From positions 1-64,000 of the forward strand of contig JBFICW010000001.1 of NCBI GenBank assembly GCA_041581635.1: 64,000 nt of DNA. The letters are read 5' to 3'. The number at the start of each line of letters is the position of its first letter. Within the stretch, counting starts at the first letter, position 1. The stretch is from Porticoccus sp041581635. Lineage in GTDB: Bacteria > Pseudomonadota > Gammaproteobacteria > Pseudomonadales > Porticoccaceae. The translations under genes and the position numbers were made by a program. Of this stretch, positions 34,231 to 42,686 are shown one piece after another. Below the pieces are notes generated by a model, which had not been told where the DNA came from, did no database searches, and saw only the letters and a program-made list of their open reading frames with translations.

Positions 34231-34808
34231 ATGAAGAATTAAAAACATCAGGCATTTTGCTTGTTTTGTTGTTGCCACTATTGATGTTGGCCACTAGAAC
34301 TGATCACTTTGGTTCAGCGGTAAGCCTGCCTGATGCATCGCTGGCGGTATTTTTTCTTACCGGGTTTTACCTGCGCCGTCTCATGTGGGGTTTAGGCAGT
34401 TTTGTGCTGCTTTGTGCCTTGGCCGCCGGTATCGATTATTGGGCAATTACCGCGCGAGGTGTCAGTGATTTTTGTGTGACAGCAGCCTATGGTTTTTTGG
34501 TACCTACTTATTTGGTTGTTTGGTGGGCCGGGCGATGGGCCGGGTCAAATACTGATGATAAGGCTTTATTGATATCGGCCACTGTTATGTCATTACTGGT
34601 GGCCTTCCTGATTTCCAATGGTAGTTTTTATCTGTTTTCCGGGTATTTTACCGAATTAAATTTGGCAGAATATACGGGCCGTGTTGCCCAATACTTGCCT
34701 CGCTACCTTATATCCCCGCTGAGCTACCTTGCTGTGGCCGTGTTGTTTCACTTTTTAGTGGTGACGAGGTTGGTACGAATTGAGCCCGATAAAGCCGAAC
34801 GGTATTGA
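34221..34808 (+). CDS. six-helix membrane protein, candidate BtuM-type cobalamin transporter
   Basis: A 195-residue inner-membrane protein with six hydrophobic segments at about 11-25, 40-57, 58-75, 84-106, 115-139 and 165-184. Size, helix number and a lone cysteine C85 in the loop after helix 3 (VSDFCVTAAYGFLVP) agree with the BtuM family of solitary ECF-type S-components, in which one cysteine ligates cobalt. C65 lies inside a helix. It overlaps cobQ by 10 nt, and cbiA starts just after it. It could instead belong to the less known BtuN group. The transport role is inferred from topology and context. Confidence 0.55.
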   Translation: MLLNEELKTSGILLVLLLPLLMLATRTDHFGSAVSLPDASLAVFFLTGFYLRRLMWGLGSFVLLCALAAGIDYWAITARGVSDFCVTAAYGFLVPTYLVVWWAGRWAGSNTDDKALLISATVMSLLVAFLISNGSFYLFSGYFTELNLAEYTGRVAQYLPRYLISPLSYLAVAVLFHFLVVTRLVRIEPDKAERY

Positions 34809-34818
34809 AGGGTTATCG

Positions 34819-36195
34819 GTGGTGAATCATTCTGTATCTTGTCCTGCATTATTAATTGCGGCCCCCGCTTCCGGTCAGGGTAAAACCACCGTGGTGGCGG
34901 CAATAGCACGCTATCACCAACGCCTGGGCCGAAAAGTGCGGGTATTTAAAACCGGCCCGGATTTTATCGACCCGATGATTCACGAGCGCGCCAGCGGCGC
35001 GCCGGTTTATCAATTGGATTTATGGATGGTGGGTGAGGAGCAAAGTAAACAGTTATTGTTTGAGGCGGCACAGGAAGCAGATTTAATTTTAATTGAAGGG
35101 GTGATGGGGTTATTTGATGGTGACCCAAGTAGCGCGGATCTGGCCATTCGGTTTGGTGTGCCCGTGGCAGCGGTGATTGATGCCTCGGCCATGGCACAAA
35201 CCTTTGGTGCTTTGGCTCATGGTTTAGAAAACTATTGTGCTGATCTGTCATTTACTGGAGTGATTGCCAATCGAGTCGCCAGTGAAGGTCATGGGAGAAT
35301 GCTGGAAGACAGTTTGAGCGACTCACAGCAATGGTTAGGTGGATTGCCCCGTTCAGAAGAGATTACTTTGCCTGAGCGTCACTTGGGGTTGTATCAGGCT
35401 GCAGATATCAGTGATCTGGAAAAGCGAATAAACGCAGCGGCAGATTTGATTGCATCTACTAACTTAAGTGAACTTCCGCCTGCAGTTTCTTTTTCTCCTT
35501 GTCGTGAAGGTCTTTCGACAAATAAGTATGTGGCAGGTAATTATTTGGCAGGTAAGTGTATTGCTGTTGCCAAAGATGCAGCGTTTAGTTTTGTTTACCG
35601 GGCAAATCTGAATTTACTAAAAGCCCTGGGTGCTGATCTGGTATTTTTCTCACCCTTGGACGATGCAGAATTGCCCGAAGCAGATAGTTTGTATCTTCCC
35701 GGTGGTTACCCTGAGCTTTATCTCGATCAGTTGTCAGCCAATAAAGCCTTACATAAAGCGATACAGCAGCATTATGAGGGGGGCAAACCAGTAGTTGCTG
35801 AGTGTGGGGGGATGCTTTATTTGCTGGAATCCTTAGCGGATAAAGAAAATCATAGGTCTGAGATGGTGGGTATTATTCCCGCTAGTGCAAGTATGCAACA
35901 ACGCTTGGGTGGGTTGGGTCTACAGGGTGCTTCGTTGCCAGAAGGCGAACTTCGAGGGCATACTTTTCATTACTCTACCTTCGATTCGGCTCCAGGTGAT
36001 TCAGCCCCGGAGTTTGAGTGTATGGCACAGCGCCATCTCTACGATAAACCGGGTGAAGGTATTATCCGTAGCAAAGGCCTGTTGGCTTCCTATGTACATT
36101 GGTATCTTCCTTCCAACCCGGAGGCGGCAGCTAAGCTGTTTTTGGGGGCGGGCTCGGATTCAGGGTCGGATTCAAAGTCTGGGGATGTAAAATGA
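34819..36195 (+). CDS. cbiA: cobyrinic acid a,c-diamide synthase CbiA/CobB
   Basis: Amidates the a and c carboxylates of cobyrinic (or hydrogenobyrinic) acid. GTG 34819 is preferred (AAGGG 6 nt upstream, and it falls after the stop of the previous gene), giving 458 residues; GTG 34822 and TTG 34780 are alternatives. The ATPase P-loop is APASGQGKTTVVAAIARYH, followed by FKTGPDFIDP. The amidotransferase nucleophile is C329 in VAECGGMLYL. The metal form it acts on cannot be told from sequence. Its stop overlaps the next gene by 4 nt. Confidence 0.95.
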   Translation: MVNHSVSCPALLIAAPASGQGKTTVVAAIARYHQRLGRKVRVFKTGPDFIDPMIHERASGAPVYQLDLWMVGEEQSKQLLFEAAQEADLILIEGVMGLFDGDPSSADLAIRFGVPVAAVIDASAMAQTFGALAHGLENYCADLSFTGVIANRVASEGHGRMLEDSLSDSQQWLGGLPRSEEITLPERHLGLYQAADISDLEKRINAAADLIASTNLSELPPAVSFSPCREGLSTNKYVAGNYLAGKCIAVAKDAAFSFVYRANLNLLKALGADLVFFSPLDDAELPEADSLYLPGGYPELYLDQLSANKALHKAIQQHYEGGKPVVAECGGMLYLLESLADKENHRSEMVGIIPASASMQQRLGGLGLQGASLPEGELRGHTFHYSTFDSAPGDSAPEFECMAQRHLYDKPGEGIIRSKGLLASYVHWYLPSNPEAAAKLFLGAGSDSGSDSKSGDVK

Positions 36196-37010
36196 GACAT
36201 TGGATAGCGAGTGGTGGCAGTTTCCCCGAACGTATTGTCTGTATGACGGAAGAAACCACGGAGTGGTTTTATCTACTCGGCGAACAACATAGAGTTGTGG
36301 GTATTTCCGGTTATACCGTCAGGCCGCCAGAGGCGCGAAAAGAGAAGCCGAAAATTTCTGCATTCACCTCCGCTAAAATTCCAAAGATTCTGGACTTGGA
36401 ACCCGACCTGGTGATTGGTTTTTCCGATATGCAGGCCGATATAGCTGCGGAGCTGATTCGTGCCGGTGTCAATGTGCATGTCTGTAACCAGCGATCAGTA
36501 CAGGAAATTTTTAGCACTCTGTTACAGTTGGGTTGTCTGGTTGGAGCAGAACAAAAAGCACGGGGAATTTTGCAACAGTTCACCGGTCAACTCGCTCAAA
36601 TTCAGCAGTCATCGGCAGGTTTTTCTCGCCGCCCTAAAGTGTATTTTGAAGAGTGGGGTGATCCCATGATCAGCGGCATTCGCTGGGTTTCCGAACTTAT
36701 TGACATTGCCGGGGGGGATGATTGTTTTTCGGAGCTGGCCAAATTCCCGGGTGCAAAAAACCGAATTATTAAAGATGCCTGTGAGGTGGTTGAGCGTAAC
36801 CCGGATATTATCATCGGTTCCTGGTGTGGCAGAAAATTTGCTCAGGAGCAGGTTGTGGAGCGCCCGGGGTGGAGCGATATTACCGCAGTTAAAACCGGGC
36901 AGATTCACGAGATTAAATCGTCGGATATTCTCCAGCCCGGCCCTGCAGCACTAACCGATGGGGTTGGCCAGCTACATCGTATCTTCTCCAAATGGGCTTC
37001 AGAACAGTGA
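36192..37010 (+). CDS. BtuF-like cobalamin-binding domain protein lacking a signal peptide
   Basis: A 272-residue protein of the class III periplasmic-binding-protein fold (BtuF/FhuD type): FPERIVCMTEETTEWFYLLG, VVGISGYTVRPPEA, KILDLEPDLVIGFSDMQ, and a late IPD-like block NPDIIIGSWCGRKF. It starts directly with the domain (MRHWIASGGSFPERIV), with no hydrophobic leader or lipobox, and the 4-nt overlap with cbiA leaves no room for an upstream start. It should therefore be cytoplasmic unless exported with a partner. A second, normally exported BtuF is at 44845. It may chaperone corrinoid inside the cell, but this is inference. Confidence 0.8.
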   Translation: MRHWIASGGSFPERIVCMTEETTEWFYLLGEQHRVVGISGYTVRPPEARKEKPKISAFTSAKIPKILDLEPDLVIGFSDMQADIAAELIRAGVNVHVCNQRSVQEIFSTLLQLGCLVGAEQKARGILQQFTGQLAQIQQSSAGFSRRPKVYFEEWGDPMISGIRWVSELIDIAGGDDCFSELAKFPGAKNRIIKDACEVVERNPDIIIGSWCGRKFAQEQVVERPGWSDITAVKTGQIHEIKSSDILQPGPAALTDGVGQLHRIFSKWASEQ

Positions 37011-37789
37011 CTGATTTGGCGATAGGTCAGGCGGGTGCCGAAGATGCTTGCAAGAACCGCGAATTTTATCTCGGTGAAGGCGTTACCCTGGAGCAAACCT
37101 CCGACCATATTCATCTTGCGTTTGATCAACCATGGCGAGTGTTGAGTTCAGCAGTATTAAATGGCGGGTTTTGCCAAGTTAATCATTTCCTGAATATGCG
37201 AGTGCCAAAGTGCTGTCCTATTGCATTGGAAGACCCGGCAAAAACCTTGGCGCGTTATTGCTGTGACCGGGGGTGGGGTGAGCCTGCAGTTGGTATGATG
37301 ACCGCGGCATCCATGAAATCCCTCAGGGTGGTACATGAAGAGATAGCCGGTGAATCATTGGCTGTTCTTGTCACGACTGGATTAGATAATGCCCGCAGAG
37401 CGGGTGATCCCGCTGAGTTTTCTGCTTTGGCCTCTGTGCCCAATAAAGTTGGCACCATTAATATGGCTGTTCTCTCTAGTGCTTATTTAACCGATGCGGC
37501 TATGGTAGAGATGGTCGCGGTTGTCACCGAGGCAAAGGCCGCAGCATTGCAAGAGCTGAATGTGCGTAGCCCACTTTCTGGCAAGCTTGCCACGGGTACG
37601 GGCACTGATTCTATTGCGCTTTTTTCCAATACAAAAATTTCTGAAGAAAGTGGCCAAAATGGTCAGCTGGTGAAGTTTGCCGGTAAGCATACATTGATGG
37701 GTGAGCGGGTCGCTCAGATGGTAATTAGAGCAGTTCGCTCTTCAATCAGTTATCCATCAACGGGTAATCAGCGGGAGACAAGTTGTTGA
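36992..37789 (+). CDS. cbiZ: adenosylcobinamide amidohydrolase CbiZ
   Basis: Cleaves the aminopropanol arm from adenosylcobinamide (or acts on pseudocobalamin in some bacteria) to give adenosylcobyric acid. The family is recognised from SSAVLNGGFCQVNHFLNMRV, VGMMTAASMKSLRV, VLVTTGLDNARRAGD, GTINMAVLSSAYLTDAAMV and the C-terminal GTGTDSIALFS. ATG 36992 overlaps the previous gene by 19 nt; GTG 37007 (GTGA overlap) is the alternative start. It was first described in archaea and is scattered in bacteria. It coexists here with CobU and CbiB, as expected of lower-ligand remodelling. Confidence 0.9.
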   Translation: MGFRTVTDLAIGQAGAEDACKNREFYLGEGVTLEQTSDHIHLAFDQPWRVLSSAVLNGGFCQVNHFLNMRVPKCCPIALEDPAKTLARYCCDRGWGEPAVGMMTAASMKSLRVVHEEIAGESLAVLVTTGLDNARRAGDPAEFSALASVPNKVGTINMAVLSSAYLTDAAMVEMVAVVTEAKAAALQELNVRSPLSGKLATGTGTDSIALFSNTKISEESGQNGQLVKFAGKHTLMGERVAQMVIRAVRSSISYPSTGNQRETSC

Positions 37790-38844
37790 GACGCCTGGAA
37801 CCTAAAAAACTGATGCTGATTCTGGCACTTTTGTTACTGCCCTTGATGATCGTTGCCTTGACGATGGGGCCTGTTTTTATCTCTCCGGTACGATTTTACG
37901 ATGCCTTTGCCAATATCGTTGGTGTTGTCCCCATAGAGAAAATTGAGTCCAGTCTGCGGCAAGACGGTATGATTCTGTCGGCAATTCGTTTGCCGCGGGT
38001 TTTGCTTGCAGCCCTAGTGGGTGTTTGCCTGGCTAGTTGTGGCACGGCTATGCAGGGGTTGTTCCGCAATCCCTTGGCTGACCCCTCGTTGATCGGCGTT
38101 TCCAGTGGTGCCTCTGCGGGGGCCAGCTTTGTGATTGTATTCGGTGGTCTTTGGCTCCAGAGTAGCAGTTTTTTTGGACTCTCTTTAGTGGCTGGCGGTG
38201 CATTTTTAGGTGGGTTCCTGGCGGTGTTGCTGGTGTATCGGTTGGCCACTTCCTCCACCGGTGGTACCTCTGTGGCGACGATGTTATTGGCAGGTATTGC
38301 CATCAGTGCGCTGGCGGGTGCATTAAATAGCCTGTTCAGTTTTTTTGCCGATAACGACATGTTGCGGCGTATTAGTTTGTGGCAAATGGGCAGTCTTGAT
38401 GCAGCAAATTGGCAGAGAGTATCCATTGCGGGGTTGGCGACATTGGCCCTGGTTGTATTCCTGCCCAGGCAGAGTCGAGCGTTGAATGCCCTGCTGTTGG
38501 GAGAGTCAGAGGCGCGTCATTTGGGGGTGGATGTTGAGCGGGTAAAGCGCCGCATTATTTTGCTTACGGCCATGGGGGTGGGTTCTGCTGTTGCTGTTGC
38601 GGGTACTATTTCATTTGTGGGCTTAATAGTCCCGCATATTATCCGTATGTTGATTGGCCCCGATCATCGTTTTTTAATCCCGGGTACTGCTTTGGCTGGT
38701 GCTATTTTGCTGGTGATGGCCGATGGATTTGCCAGGGTGGTGGTGGCTCCGGCTGAATTGCCCGCAGGTATTCTAACGGCCTTGTTAGGTGCACCATTTT
38801 TCTTCTCGTTGTTGATTCAGCGGCATCAGCGGGTGGTGGGGTAG
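37783..38844 (+). CDS. btuC: cobalamin ABC transporter permease BtuC (FecCD family)
   Basis: The membrane subunit of a BtuCDF-type importer, 353 residues with about ten hydrophobic segments. FecCD family motifs include RLPRVLLAALVGVCLASCGT, MQGLFRNPLADPSLIGVSSG, LLLGESEARHLGVDV (the loop contacting BtuD) and FVGLIVPHIIRMLIGPDHR. The start is TTG at 37783 or 37786, overlapping the cbiZ stop, with GGGAG 5-8 nt upstream; an ATG 10 codons on is the alternative. The neighbouring btuD and two BtuF-like genes make corrinoid the likely substrate. Confidence 0.9.
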   Translation: MLRRLEPKKLMLILALLLLPLMIVALTMGPVFISPVRFYDAFANIVGVVPIEKIESSLRQDGMILSAIRLPRVLLAALVGVCLASCGTAMQGLFRNPLADPSLIGVSSGASAGASFVIVFGGLWLQSSSFFGLSLVAGGAFLGGFLAVLLVYRLATSSTGGTSVATMLLAGIAISALAGALNSLFSFFADNDMLRRISLWQMGSLDAANWQRVSIAGLATLALVVFLPRQSRALNALLLGESEARHLGVDVERVKRRIILLTAMGVGSAVAVAGTISFVGLIVPHIIRMLIGPDHRFLIPGTALAGAILLVMADGFARVVVAPAELPAGILTALLGAPFFFSLLIQRHQRVVG

Positions 38845-38850
38845 TAAGGC

Positions 38851-39651
38851 ATGTCACTGGAAGCACGCAATCTGTCTTTAAGTTTTTCCGGCGTTCCCCT
38901 ATTGCGAGGTATTGACCTCTGTGTCTCTCCTGGAGAAGTGACCACGATTGTGGGCCCAAATGGGGCAGGGAAAACCAGTTTGTTGCGTTGTATGGCTAAT
39001 GAGCTGGCTGCTGTAAGTAGTCAAAAGAGGGGGGGGCAGGTGTTATTTAATCAACGTGATATTAATCGTTGGCCCGTCAATGATCGAGCCAGGTCTTTAG
39101 CCGTTTTGCCTCAGCACTCATTGCTGGATTTTCCCTTTACCGCAGAAGAGGTGGTGATGCTGGGGCGTACACCCCATGATACCGGTGCTAAAAAGGATCG
39201 CGACATCGTTGCCGCTGCGTTGTCGACAGTGGATGGACGCTATCTCTCGGAGCGGTTTTATACGCAGTTATCAGGGGGTGAAAAACAGCGGGTTCATTTG
39301 GCAAGAGTACTGGCCCAGATATGGGAGTCAGTGCCTGTTGAGCAAGGTTGTAATGATCGGTACTTGATACTGGATGAGCCCACATCATCTTTTGACCTGG
39401 CGCATCAGCAATTGACGCTGGAAATTGTGCAGCGGTTTGCCCAAAAAGGTGTTGGTGTGTTGATGGTGATGCACGATTTGAATTTGGCGGCCCGATGCTC
39501 CGATCAAGTCGTGCTGATGCAATGTGGAGAAATAGTGACTTCTGGCACGCCTGAACAGGTGCTAACACCAGAAAATATTCGCAGGGTATTTGATGTCGAG
39601 GCTGAAATTGGTGTGCACCCTCAAACGGGTAAGATTTTGGTGATCACCTAA
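38851..39651 (+). CDS. btuD: cobalamin ABC transporter ATPase BtuD
   Basis: A 266-residue ABC ATPase of the FecE/BtuD/HmuV group. Walker A is GPNGAGKTSLL, the Q-loop lies in LAVLPQHSLLDFPF, the signature is LSGGEKQRVHLARVLAQ, Walker B is YLILDEPTSSFD, and the switch histidine is in VLMVMHDLNLA. The VEQGCNDRYLILDEP spacing (a short insert before Walker B) recalls hemin importers, so HmuV is an alternative on sequence alone. The start is 6 nt after btuC in a B12 operon, which favours BtuD. Confidence 0.88.
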   Translation: MSLEARNLSLSFSGVPLLRGIDLCVSPGEVTTIVGPNGAGKTSLLRCMANELAAVSSQKRGGQVLFNQRDINRWPVNDRARSLAVLPQHSLLDFPFTAEEVVMLGRTPHDTGAKKDRDIVAAALSTVDGRYLSERFYTQLSGGEKQRVHLARVLAQIWESVPVEQGCNDRYLILDEPTSSFDLAHQQLTLEIVQRFAQKGVGVLMVMHDLNLAARCSDQVVLMQCGEIVTSGTPEQVLTPENIRRVFDVEAEIGVHPQTGKILVIT

Positions 39652-40199
39652 TGAGCCGAGTAATGAAAAAATCATATGAATTAATTCTCGGCGGTGCACG
39701 GTCTGGAAAAAGCCGGCTGGCAGAGCAACGTGCGGAAGAAACCAAATTGGACTTGTTCTATCTGGCCACGGCAACCGCAGGTGATACGGAAATGTCTGAG
39801 CGGATTCGGCACCACCAAGCTCGACGTTCAAGCAAATGGGTCTTACTCGAAGAGCCGACAGCATTGGCTGAAGCACTGTCTCAAAACGCGCAGTCCAGTC
39901 GTTGTATTTTAGTGGACTGCCTGACATTGTGGATCAGCAACTGTCTGTATCAAGACTGTTGGGCGCAGCAGAGTGAAGCCCTGTTAACGGTGCTGCCTAA
40001 TTTGCCAGGCCACATAATCTTTGTCAGTAATGAAACCGGTATGGGGGTGGTGCCTATGGGTGAATTATCTAGAAAATTTGTGGATGAGAGCGGCTTTTTT
40101 CACCAGCGGTTGGCAGCGGCCTGTGATCAGGTAACACTGACCGTGGCCGGACTGCCGGTCTCTTTAAAAGCACCAAAGCCCTTAAAAAACTCCGAGTAG
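39651..40199 (+). CDS. cobU: adenosylcobinamide kinase/guanylyltransferase CobU (CobP)
   Basis: Phosphorylates adenosylcobinamide and then forms adenosyl-GDP-cobinamide. The 182-residue protein has the P-loop GGARSGKS (14-21) and RIRHHQARR (51-59), whose histidine pair (H54/H55) corresponds to the histidine that carries GMP in Salmonella CobU. VDCLTLWISNCLY and FVSNETGMGVVPMGELSRKF complete the family pattern. Its start overlaps the btuD stop by 1 nt (TAATG). Confidence 0.95.
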   Translation: MSRVMKKSYELILGGARSGKSRLAEQRAEETKLDLFYLATATAGDTEMSERIRHHQARRSSKWVLLEEPTALAEALSQNAQSSRCILVDCLTLWISNCLYQDCWAQQSEALLTVLPNLPGHIIFVSNETGMGVVPMGELSRKFVDESGFFHQRLAAACDQVTLTVAGLPVSLKAPKPLKNSE

Positions 40200-40209
40200 G
40201 AATACTGAT

Positions 40210-41253
40210 ATGGAATGGTGGTTAAAACCAGCAGCAGAAATCTCGTTGCACAGCCGAGAGGCGGCGCTGTTACGCCAGCAACAATTAACCAAGCCAGAAG
40301 GTGCGCTGGGTGTTCTCGAAGCCCTGGCCGTAAACTTTGCCGGTTGGCAGAGAACAGAAAAACCAGAGATCAATCGCATTGATATTCGGGTGTTTGTCGG
40401 GGACCACGGTGTGGTGGAAGAGGGGGTTTCTGCCTATCCGCAAGCAGTTACTGTCGAAATGATTAAAAACTTTTCACGTGGTGGGGCGGCTATTTCAGTG
40501 TTGGCAAGGCAGGCCAATGCAAATTTTTCGGTAGTGAATATGGGCACTGTAGCGGAATCACCTGTCCGTGAGTCGGTGATCAACATTCAACTGACTGCGG
40601 GGACCAATAATTTCTGCCAGGTTCCTGCGATGGATGAAGAGACGCTCCAGCGTGCATTGGAGGAGGGGGCGGCTCAGGTCTCTGAAGATGCGGATTTATT
40701 TGTCGGTGGAGATATGGGCATTGGCAATACCACTGCTACAGCGGCTTTGACCAGTGCCTTTCTCGACCTCTCGCCAGATATTAGTGTTGGTCGAGGTGCC
40801 GGTGTGGATGATGTAGGGATTGCCCAAAAGCGGGTAGCAATTTCAAAAGCGCTGGAGCGCCATAAAGCGGATTTGGTTACTCCTTTAGATACTTTGAGAT
40901 GTTTGGGCGGGTTGGAAATAGCGGCTCTGGCAGGGGCTTATATTTCAGCGGCCCAGAAGAGTGTTCCCTCTGTTGTCGATGGCTATATTTGTACCGTAGC
41001 GGCATTAGCGGCCTGTCGGTTGAATCCGGGTGTGCGTGATTGGTTGTTGTTCTCCCATCGTTCCGCTGAACCGGGGCATCATTATTTGCTCGAGGCATTA
41101 TCTGCCGTGCCGTTGTTGGATTTTGGCTTGCGCCTTGGTGAAGGCAGTGGTGCTGCATTGGTGTTGCCACTGTTGCAGTCGGCTTGTCGTCTACACAATG
41201 AAATGGCGACTTTTGATGAGGCGAATGTGAGTCAGCGAGATGCCACGTCATGA
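40210..41253 (+). CDS. cobT: nicotinate-nucleotide:DMB phosphoribosyltransferase CobT
   Basis: Activates the lower-ligand base (5,6-dimethylbenzimidazole) to its alpha-ribotide. It has 347 residues. Family landmarks are KPEGALGVLEALA, FVGDHGVVEEGVSAYPQAVT, FVGGDMGIGNTTATAAL, GRGAGVDD and the C-terminal LRLGEGSGAAL, where E311 is the presumed catalytic base. bluB at the end of the cluster would make its substrate base. It overlaps the next gene by 4 nt. Confidence 0.96.
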   Translation: MEWWLKPAAEISLHSREAALLRQQQLTKPEGALGVLEALAVNFAGWQRTEKPEINRIDIRVFVGDHGVVEEGVSAYPQAVTVEMIKNFSRGGAAISVLARQANANFSVVNMGTVAESPVRESVINIQLTAGTNNFCQVPAMDEETLQRALEEGAAQVSEDADLFVGGDMGIGNTTATAALTSAFLDLSPDISVGRGAGVDDVGIAQKRVAISKALERHKADLVTPLDTLRCLGGLEIAALAGAYISAAQKSVPSVVDGYICTVAALAACRLNPGVRDWLLFSHRSAEPGHHYLLEALSAVPLLDFGLRLGEGSGAALVLPLLQSACRLHNEMATFDEANVSQRDATS

Positions 41254-41879
41254 CCGCGATCAACGAGACAGTAACCGCTATTGACTTGTTGCGCCACGGT
41301 TCTTGTGAGGGAGGAGAGATTTACCGAGGCAGCATTGATGTGGCACTGTCCCCGGAGGGCTGGGAGCAGATGAGTTCTGCGGTTGAGCATCTGGGTAATT
41401 GGCAGCGAGTGGTGACCTCTCCTTTGATTCGCTGTCGACAGTTTGCTGAACGCTATGCGGATAACGCTGAATTACCGTTGATCACTGAAGACAGGTTTCG
41501 GGAAATAGGCTTTGGTGAGTGGGAAGGCCGAAAGGTAAAAGAAGTTTGGCAGTCTGAACCAGATTTGATTCGAGCCTATTACGATGACCCTATTTCAGCA
41601 ACGCCCCCTGGGGGAGAGCCCATACTAGATGTGCAGGCACGCATTGTTGCCGCCTGGGAATCGCTGTTGGGCAACTACGCCGGCGAGCATATTCTGGCGG
41701 TGGTTCACAGTGGTGTGATTCGCTTGCTCCTTGCTCATTTATTGAAAATGCCGTTGACAGCAATGTCTACGTTAGATGTGCCCTATGCTTGTATTACCCG
41801 TTTAAAAGTTTTTCATAACAGTAAAAGTAACGTTCCTGTGTTGTTAAGTCACAATCCTATACAGGGTGTGACTAAGTGA
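41250..41879 (+). CDS. cobC: alpha-ribazole phosphatase / histidine phosphatase CobC
   Basis: A 209-residue branch-1 histidine phosphatase. The RHG motif is LLRHGSCEGG (R15-H16-G17), followed by VVTSPLIRCRQFAE, FREIGFGEWEGR with the acid glutamate, and VVHSGVIRLLLA with the second histidine. In this position it should remove the 5' phosphate of alpha-ribazole phosphate or of adenosylcobalamin 5'-phosphate. It overlaps cobT and cobS by 4 nt on each side, so the three are tightly coupled. Confidence 0.92.
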   Translation: MTAINETVTAIDLLRHGSCEGGEIYRGSIDVALSPEGWEQMSSAVEHLGNWQRVVTSPLIRCRQFAERYADNAELPLITEDRFREIGFGEWEGRKVKEVWQSEPDLIRAYYDDPISATPPGGEPILDVQARIVAAWESLLGNYAGEHILAVVHSGVIRLLLAHLLKMPLTAMSTLDVPYACITRLKVFHNSKSNVPVLLSHNPIQGVTK

Positions 41880-42673
41880 CAAAGAGAAGAATGGTTAAAA
41901 CTCACTTGATAAGGGAATGGCAGGCATTCACCTTGGCGGCACAGTTTCTTACCTTGTTTCCTCTAAAGGGCATCTCTGTAGATGAGTCAGATCTACTGTT
42001 TGAAGCACAGGGTCGATCACTGATTTGGTATCCGGCCGTTGGTTTGATGCTGGGGGGGCTGTTAACGATTTTAACCGGCTTGTTACCGACTCCCTTTTAC
42101 CTGACCGCTGCTGTTGTGGTTGCCATTTGGGTCATACTGACTGGCGGTTTGCATCTTGATGGTTTGGCGGATTGTGCTGATGCCTGGATGGGTGGTTTAG
42201 GCGACGGCGAAAAGACCTTGCAGATATTGAAAGACCCTTTATGTGGCTCCATGGGCGTGCTGGCACTTGTTCTTGTGCTGTTGCTTAAAACAACAGCGCT
42301 GGCAGCGATGATTTATCAGGGAAGCTGGTTTTGGCTTTGGGCGATACCGCTGTTTTCCAGATCGTCGTTGTTATTGTTATTCCTGACGACTCCCTACGTT
42401 CGGTTTCAGGGGTTGGGTGAAGTGTTGGCGCAACACTTTCCTAAATCGCTGGCATGGAGTGCGATCATCGCAGTGGGCTTTATCACGTTATTTCTATTGC
42501 CTCCCTTGCTTTGGTTGCTGTGGTTGGTGGTTGTTCTGGTGGTATTTGGTGCGATGCGCAGGGTCACTCTAAAACGGCTTCATGGCTTTACAGGTGATGT
42601 TGCTGGTGCTCAGGTGGAGTTGGTCGAAGTCGCCTTATTGATTACAGCCGGCTTTATTGGCGGTGGATTTTAG
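41876..42673 (+). CDS. cobS: cobalamin synthase CobS (AdoGDP-cobinamide ribazoletransferase)
   Basis: An integral inner-membrane enzyme that joins adenosyl-GDP-cobinamide with alpha-ribazole (phosphate). The 265-residue protein has several hydrophobic helices and the conserved acidic motif GGLHLDGLADCADAWMGG with LKDPLCGSMG. The GTG start at 41876 overlaps the cobC stop by 4 nt. Its substrates come from CobU, CobT and CobC, encoded directly upstream. Confidence 0.96.
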   Translation: MTKRRMVKTHLIREWQAFTLAAQFLTLFPLKGISVDESDLLFEAQGRSLIWYPAVGLMLGGLLTILTGLLPTPFYLTAAVVVAIWVILTGGLHLDGLADCADAWMGGLGDGEKTLQILKDPLCGSMGVLALVLVLLLKTTALAAMIYQGSWFWLWAIPLFSRSSLLLLFLTTPYVRFQGLGEVLAQHFPKSLAWSAIIAVGFITLFLLPPLLWLLWLVVVLVVFGAMRRVTLKRLHGFTGDVAGAQVELVEVALLITAGFIGGGF

Positions 42674-42686
42674 TGACGGGCAGTAG

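Noticed and set aside
38851..39651. Calling the ABC ATPase HmuV (hemin importer)
   Set aside because: The sequence group includes HmuV, but the gene is embedded among btuC, cobU and cbiZ and no heme genes are present, so BtuD is the better reading.
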